A DNA stretch of 64,000 bases from Rhizobium cauense (GTDB lineage Bacteria; Pseudomonadota; Alphaproteobacteria; Rhizobiales; Rhizobiaceae), in assembly GCF_019511525.1 (NCBI RefSeq), contig NZ_JAEUAT010000003.1, forward strand, positions 483,685 to 547,684, written 5' to 3'. Shown here piece after piece: positions 59,506 through 64,000 of this stretch (within the stretch, counting starts at the first letter, position 1; each line of letters starts with the position of its first letter). The translations under genes and the position numbers were made by a program. The notes beneath the pieces are model-generated. The model saw only the letters and a program-made list of their open reading frames with translations. It made no database searches and was not told the origin of the DNA.

Positions 59506-61920
59506 TCACGTCGCCGATCGGTCAGTCGTCTGCTTGCCAAGTCTAGGAAGAGAGAAGGCAAAGGTCGCGCCTGGTCCGTCGTTCGACATCGCCCACATTC
59601 GGCCGCCATGATTTTCGACTATCGAGCGGCTTATGGAGAGGCCTATGCCCATCCCGTTGCGCTTGGTCGTGAAGAACGGTTCGAACATCTTTTCCGTATC
59701 TTCAGGGGCGATCCCGACGCCCGCATCCGAGATGGACAGCGTGAGCATATCCTCGCTCACCAGTGCAGTTCGTACCAGCAGACGGCGAGGCCGCTCCTCG
59801 GTCTCCGCCATGGCTTCAATCCCGTTCAAGACCATATTGAGAATGACCTGTTGAAGCTGAATGCGATCGCCTGTGACGGGTGGCAACTCTGGCGCCAACC
59901 TGGCCTCCAGGACGATAAATTTCTCACGCATGTCTCGCGCCGACAATGCAATGACCTCGCGAGCTATCTCATTGAGATCGATCTGCTCCATGGCAGGAGA
60001 CTGTCGATTGAACATAGCCCGAAGTCGCTTGATAACCTCGGTCGCACGCATGGTGTCTCGGATCGTCCGCCGGGCAGTGTCTGTTGCGGAGGCGATGTTC
60101 GGTGGATCAAGCGCCAACAGACGGACACATGCATTGGCGTTCGCGAGAATGCCTGAAAGTGGTTGGCTCACCTCGTGCGCTATGGACGTAGTCAGGGCAC
60201 TTATTGTCATCACGCGGGACACATACGCGAGTTCTTCTCGCGCTTTTGCAAGTGCTTCCTCGCCGCGTCGGAGTGCATCTTCCGCTCGTCTTGTCTCGGT
60301 GATGTCCTGTACCGTTCCCATGAACACCGGGTGATCGCCGATGTAATTTGTAACCCTCGCAAGTCCTCGAATGAACCTGAGGGTCCCGTCTGTCCTGATG
60401 ATCCGAAAGACGAAATCGGCATCCTCGCCGGCAAACCCTCTCCTCATCTCGAAGTCAAAAAGATCCAGGTCTTCTGGATGAACCCTTTCCCTGACCGCAT
60501 CGATGCTTGGCTTGAGTTCAGGGTCCAGGTCGAATATTCGATAGAATTCCTCAGACCAGATGTTTTCATCCCGCTGGATATCAGATGTAAAGCTACCCGT
60601 TGAACTAATCCGTTGAGCGGCAACGAGTTGCGCCTGGCTCCGCTCGACCTGCGTCTCTCGCTTCAGAAGAGCTTCCTCGTGACGTGTCCGGTCTATGGAA
60701 ATAGCTGCGATGTGCTTGGCTCGATCGACTACTTGCTCCTCGCGAGGTTCGAGGTTTCTTTTCTGATGACGTAGGATTGTAAATATCCCTGCCGTGTTGC
60801 CATACGGGGACAGAATGGGAATGGCTTGGCAGTAATTGAGGCCGTTGGCCAACATGATCTCGCCAATCGACGTGTCACGCTGGTCGCTTTCGGTCAGATT
60901 TGCGATCTCGACAGTCCTTTTTGACAGAGCGGCCGTGGAGCAAGGATCCTTGTCCGAAATCACGCTCCTGCCGTCGAAGACCTCCCAGAACGCGCCGGGC
61001 AGACTGTTAGCCGCGCCTACGCGGAAGAGCTTGCGGTCAAGCGAGAGCTCGAGAAACGCACAAACGAGGTCCGGAACCAAATCTTCGACTAGGTCGCAGA
61101 GCCGTTGAAGAACACTTGCCGACGGTGCGCCTCGCGCGACCATTTCTAGTATCTTCATTTCCTGCCCGAGCAGGTGGGAGGAATCCCAGCTGTCCTGAAC
61201 GTCGGTCTGAAGGACGCAATGGCCCGCCAATTGTCCGTTCTGCGTCCGAATTTGTACGACCTGTGCCTCCAGCCAGCGCAGCGTTCCGTCCGCAGAGCGC
61301 CCTTGATACGACACGACAGCTGGTTCAATTGGATCCTGCTCAGCCTGCAAGTGAAAGGCGATTTCCTTCAGTTCGCTCAGATTGAAGTGGGCTGATCTGT
61401 CTTGCACCTCGGCGCTTGGTGACAAGCCATACCATCGCCATGCTGCCTGATTTGCGAACTCAAGCTCTAGGGATGGCGTCAGTAGAAGCGCTTGGAGGGA
61501 CAAGGAATCCAGGAAAATCAGAAAGTCACGATCGGCGTTGCCATTCTGGTTGTCGATCCTCTCAAGGCGTTCTGTCGCAAGCCAACAGACCTCCACTCCG
61601 AGGCCTTTCATTGGCGACGCAGAAAGATTGAACCATTTGAACTGTCCATCCCGCCGCCGCAAACGGGCGGCGAAGAGTTGAACTCCCCCCTTCTGCGCCG
61701 GAACGACGAGGAGATGATCATCCGGATGCAGAAAGGTCGCCCACTGTCGCGAGCCACCCTGATCAATCATCAGGCCAGTGAACTCTGTGAAGCGTGAGTT
61801 CGCATAGCAAAGGACGCCTGTTTCGTCTGTTGTCCAGACCAGGCCGGGCAGGCTGTTCAAGATCGCTAGGCCGTCGTTGGACCCATAAGTGATTGCGTCC
61901 TCGTCAAGTGACATTGACAT
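59506..61920 (-). CDS. PAS-domain sensor histidine kinase 5
   Basis: An 804-residue soluble kinase. A PAS domain fills ~10-110 (LPGLVWTTDETGVLCYANSR), then a second PAS, a GAF-like domain (~265-400), a PAS with ISSTGSFTSDIQRDENIWSE, the phosphoacceptor SIAHEVSQPLSGILANANAC (His ~581) and an ATPase with NMVLNGIEAMAE, ISDAGVGIAPED and NGMGIGLSISRSIVENHGGR. The ATG at 61920 overlaps the stop of a truncated MFS gene by one base (TGATG), so it was once translated with that gene. The insertion sequences upstream have probably separated it from its original promoter. Confidence 0.9.
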   Translation of the reverse strand: MSMSLDEDAITYGSNDGLAILNSLPGLVWTTDETGVLCYANSRFTEFTGLMIDQGGSRQWATFLHPDDHLLVVPAQKGGVQLFAARLRRRDGQFKWFNLSASPMKGLGVEVCWLATERLERIDNQNGNADRDFLIFLDSLSLQALLLTPSLELEFANQAAWRWYGLSPSAEVQDRSAHFNLSELKEIAFHLQAEQDPIEPAVVSYQGRSADGTLRWLEAQVVQIRTQNGQLAGHCVLQTDVQDSWDSSHLLGQEMKILEMVARGAPSASVLQRLCDLVEDLVPDLVCAFLELSLDRKLFRVGAANSLPGAFWEVFDGRSVISDKDPCSTAALSKRTVEIANLTESDQRDTSIGEIMLANGLNYCQAIPILSPYGNTAGIFTILRHQKRNLEPREEQVVDRAKHIAAISIDRTRHEEALLKRETQVERSQAQLVAAQRISSTGSFTSDIQRDENIWSEEFYRIFDLDPELKPSIDAVRERVHPEDLDLFDFEMRRGFAGEDADFVFRIIRTDGTLRFIRGLARVTNYIGDHPVFMGTVQDITETRRAEDALRRGEEALAKAREELAYVSRVMTISALTTSIAHEVSQPLSGILANANACVRLLALDPPNIASATDTARRTIRDTMRATEVIKRLRAMFNRQSPAMEQIDLNEIAREVIALSARDMREKFIVLEARLAPELPPVTGDRIQLQQVILNMVLNGIEAMAETEERPRRLLVRTALVSEDMLTLSISDAGVGIAPEDTEKMFEPFFTTKRNGMGIGLSISRSIVENHGGRMWAMSNDGPGATFAFSLPRLGKQTTDRSAT

Positions 61921-62322
61921 CAACGGTCGTTCCGTTCATTTCGTCGCCGCGCGGTCAGGGCAGGGGCCGTCGCTAGTCCGGCGCCGCTGGGGCGCGTCTC
62001 GGTCAACCGTCGCCCAGGGAAGTCTTTCCAGAGAATTGCGGCCAGCGCGCAGGCGAGCATCCATATCGACGCGGTCAGAGCAAACGTGACAGAAGTCCAG
62101 CCGAGAGTCGCCGAGGCGAGGATAGTTCCCAATGAAGTCGAAATTTTCAGCACGGAGAAAGCCTCAGCCCTCATCTCTGGCGTCACCAGGCTGTTGAGCC
62201 GCAATGAGTAGTGGATGCCGAGCGAGGGGGCGCATATCCCGACAAGCACGCAGCCGAGTATCGATAAACCAAAGGAATTCTGAAGTATCAGCGCGATGCC
62301 GCTTATGATCGAGAGGAACATC
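61920..62322 (-). pseudogene. C-terminal remnant of an MFS transporter
   Basis: About 130 residues of the last membrane helices of a major-facilitator protein: MFLSIISGIALILQNSFGLS, ILGCVLVGICAPSLGIHYSL, RLNSLVTPEMRAEAFSVLKI and LTASIWMLACALAAILWKDF. The front of the gene is lost and replaced by a transposase fragment at about 62322. The stop overlaps the ATG of kinase 5. The long open frame joining transposase and transporter is an accident of the insertion, not a real fusion. Confidence 0.75.
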
Positions 62323-62771
62323 GCCGCTGGCGTCATCGATATAGACAAGCAGGCGCATTTGGGGCCGCGGTTCTCGAACCACCAGTGATGCGATCCGTCG
62401 ATCTGCACCAGTTCGCCAAAGCAGTCACGTCGGCCGCGTGGCTGGAAAACCCGCTTCTTGCGCTCCCGCCGAGAAACCCAGATACCGGCCTCGGTCATCC
62501 ATTGTCGCAACGTCTCCTTGGCCACAGAGATCCGGTGCAGCTCGATCAGCTTCTCACGCGCCAGCGTCGGACCGAAATCCAGATAGCGCTCCCGGATCAG
62601 ATCCAGCGCCGCGTTGCGAAACTCCTCGCTGTGGCGCCGGTTGCTCGGCTGCGATCGCTTCTTAGAAACCAGGCCAGCGGGACCATCTCGGTCATAGGCC
62701 TGTAGCAGCCGATGGACCTGACTTTGACTGAGGTCGAGCCGTTCGGCAGCCTGGACAACTGGAGAAGCTAC
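62323..62771 (-). pseudogene. ISNCY-type transposase, truncated at both ends
   Basis: N-terminal half of an ISNCY/IS481-like transposase: VVQAAERLDLSQSQVHRLLQ (helix-turn-helix), GPAGLVSKKRSQPSNRRHSE, LIRERYLDFGPTLAREKLIE, ETLRQWMTEAGIWVSRRERK and FGELVQIDGSHHWWFENRGP (start of the DDE core). Its 5' end is cut by an IS30 element and its 3' end abuts the MFS remnant. One base is missing near 62352-62355: the next frame gives RLLVYIDDASG, the true continuation. It is a younger relative of the relic at 4330-4740. Confidence 0.8.
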
Positions 62772-63861
62772 TCCAAGTGCAACGTGCCGGTTTTCAGGGT
62801 AGGGGATCAGGCCTCCTCCTGCAAGTGGGCCATGAATGCTTCGGCTGGTGTCCGATATCCAAGGCACTTTCTGGGTTGGTGGTTGAGGATGCGTGCGACC
62901 TGGTTCAGGGTTGCCTGCGACATCTGGCTGAGGTCGGTGTTCGGCGGTAAAAAGCGGCGGATGCGCTTGTTGGCGTTTTCGATGGCACCTTTCTGCCAGG
63001 GCGCGCTTGGATCACAGAACCAGCTTCGTGCACCGATACCATCTTCCAAAGCCCGGAATGCCGTGAACTCTGTGCCGCGATCAAACGTGAAGCTCTGACG
63101 TGCGAAGGCGGGCAGGCGGGAGAATGCCCGCACGATCTTGTCCATGATGGGTCGCGAATGCCGGCTCGGGTTTTTGATCAGCACGGTGTAGCGGCTCTTG
63201 CGTTCGACGAGGGACGTCACATTGGCATGGCCAAACGGTCGCTCGAAGATGATAAGGTCACCCTCCCAATGTCCAAACTGCGATCTATCTCCAATAAAAT
63301 CAGGGCGTTGGGATATGCGATGCGAGGCCGGAAACACACCGTCTCGCGGCTTTCTGGAGCGCAGTGGACGACGTTTGCGACGCCCTTCCGGTAGATACTG
63401 ATAGAGGCCAAGCCCGTAATGTTCCTTGCTGTAAATGAAGCGATAGATTGTCTCTTTACAAACGCGGACGAGGCTGTGCCCCTCCAACAACAGGCGCCCG
63501 GCGATCTGCTCCGGAGACCAGCGTGCCTCCAACTGGTTGATGATCTCCGTGCGTAAATTCGGGTGCCGCCGCAGCTTTCTCAGCCGGCGTCGCCGTTCCT
63601 TAGAGATATCGTGAGCTACCGTGCTGTAGTAACCGTCGTAGTCCGGCAGTTCACGATCGCGAAACGTGTTGCGCTTGATCTCGCGGTAAATCGTCGAACG
63701 ATGGCGGCCAAGCTGATGGGCCATTTCGTTGATGGGAACTTTTGCCGCCACCAGCTGATGTAGGCGTCGTCGGTCGGCGAGAGAAAGCTGCGTATAGCAT
63801 CGGGACATGCCAAAATTCTCCAAAGTGAAGCCATTGAAATCATTGGCATGTCGCACTTGGA
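62772..63861 (-). mobile_element. IS30-family insertion sequence
   Basis: The element is bounded by imperfect inverted repeats: CCAAGTGCAACGTGCC at 62773-62788 and, on the other strand, CCAAGTGCGACATGCC reading down from 63860. It holds one transposase gene and has landed in the 5' part of the ISNCY transposase. No target duplication is obvious. The bases 63862-63917 beyond it carry no recognisable gene. Confidence 0.75.
62807..63808 (-). CDS. IS30-family transposase
   Basis: A 333-residue intact DDE transposase. It begins MSRCYTQLSLADRRRLHQLV (helix-turn-helix), AHQLGRHRSTIYREIKRNTF, RWSPEQIAGRLLLEG, and has the DDE core: Asp in GHWEGDLIIFERPFGHANV, Asp in SFTFDRGTEFTAFRA, and Glu in SAPWQKGAIENANKRIRRF. 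It ends with NHQPRKCLGYRTPAEAFMAH. An alternative GTG start at 63856 lies in the terminal repeat. It may transpose the element autonomously. Confidence 0.93.
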   Translation of the reverse strand: MSRCYTQLSLADRRRLHQLVAAKVPINEMAHQLGRHRSTIYREIKRNTFRDRELPDYDGYYSTVAHDISKERRRRLRKLRRHPNLRTEIINQLEARWSPEQIAGRLLLEGHSLVRVCKETIYRFIYSKEHYGLGLYQYLPEGRRKRRPLRSRKPRDGVFPASHRISQRPDFIGDRSQFGHWEGDLIIFERPFGHANVTSLVERKSRYTVLIKNPSRHSRPIMDKIVRAFSRLPAFARQSFTFDRGTEFTAFRALEDGIGARSWFCDPSAPWQKGAIENANKRIRRFLPPNTDLSQMSQATLNQVARILNHQPRKCLGYRTPAEAFMAHLQEEA

Positions 63862-63917
63862 AATAGAATGTACCGGTGTGAGTTCATGCTGAACCGCGAC
63901 TTTTGTGGCTCATCAAG

Positions 63918-64000
63918 CTAGCCGGCATGTCTGATCTGCGCGAGCAGTTTCTTGCGAAAGACTTCGGCCGGCGTGCGATAGCCAAGGCATTTGCGGGGTG
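63918..64000 (-). CDS. C-terminal end of a second IS30-type transposase (runs off window)
   Basis: Read from the right edge on the minus strand, the frame gives PRKCLGYRTPAEVFRKKLLA then QIRHAG and a stop at 63918-63920. PRKCLGYRTPAE is the IS30 C-terminal signature, close to that of the element at 62807 but clearly different after it. The window therefore ends within a second IS30-family element. Confidence 0.8.
   Translation of the reverse strand, partial: PRKCLGYRTPAEVFRKKLLAQIRHAG

Noticed and set aside
61920..62867. 315-residue transposase-transporter fusion
   Set aside because: Transposase and transporter parts are joined by insertion and by a probable one-base loss; no functional fusion is plausible.
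1..64000. CRISPR arrays, tRNA or rRNA genes, riboswitches
   Set aside because: No regularly spaced repeats, cloverleaf-like sequences or known leader patterns were seen on reading both strands, though small RNAs cannot be excluded by eye.

Overview
The window looks like an accessory or megaplasmid-type region of an alphaproteobacterium, most likely Rhizobiales/Rhizobiaceae. The reasons are the bifunctional PutA, FixL/FixJ-style PAS kinases with HEVNQP phosphoacceptor boxes, many ABC uptake and SDR genes, GC-rich codon use, and IS30 and ISNCY-type insertion sequences. No tRNA, rRNA, CRISPR array or replication origin was seen. All calls come from reading the sequence; no database search was run.

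Layout. 1-9.1 kb: the 3' end of putA, a small lipoprotein, a short HTH protein, an IS-transposase relic, an L,D-transpeptidase plus OmpA-like lipoprotein pair, an ArsR/SRPBCC operon divergent from a RibD-like reductase with twin operator palindromes, and a DUF4105 membrane protein. 9.1-10.2 kb: a Phd/VapC-type toxin-antitoxin pair behind a perfect 19-bp palindrome. 10.3-16.4 kb: six overlapping genes (Tat-type substrate-binding protein, cyclic amidohydrolase, SDR, GlcG-like protein, ABC ATPase, permease) with a divergent GntR regulator, which reads as an uptake and breakdown operon for a cyclic amide.

17-62 kb: a long cluster of detoxification-type enzymes. It holds two Tat-exported epoxide hydrolases, a Tat-exported alpha/beta hydrolase, a signal-peptide-bearing enoyl-CoA hydratase homologue and its cytoplasmic paralogue, SDRs, RidA, VOC, 4-OT, nitronate monooxygenase, DJ-1/PfpI, SnoaL-like, EF-hand, aldehyde dehydrogenases and an FdhF/YdeP molybdoenzyme. 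Interleaved with them are five related PAS histidine kinases, two stand-alone receivers, a MEDS-domain sensor, a LysR regulator and one full FixJ-type regulator. A 20-32-bp DNA box (core CYATTGYACGAWGGTRTCGG, often followed by CGATACC) recurs only between genes, beside most of these operons. I infer one regulon controlled by the kinase/FixJ (or LysR) network; this is the strongest candidate for an undescribed system here.

Embedded at 36.4-40.6 kb is a probable ABC-three-component (ABC-3C) conflict/defence locus: small membrane protein, C-terminal-domain component, middle component, Rad50-like ABC ATPase, a DUF3223 protein and a HEPN-like protein. Its CTD and ATPase genes carry four frameshifts. 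Those and four others in the window are all consistent with loss of one base, mostly in a short G/C run, which points to sequencing or assembly error as much as to decay. The right end (62-64 kb) is an insertion-sequence nest: an IS30 element inside an ISNCY transposase that has itself truncated an MFS gene upstream of the last histidine kinase, followed by the tail of a second IS30-type transposase.
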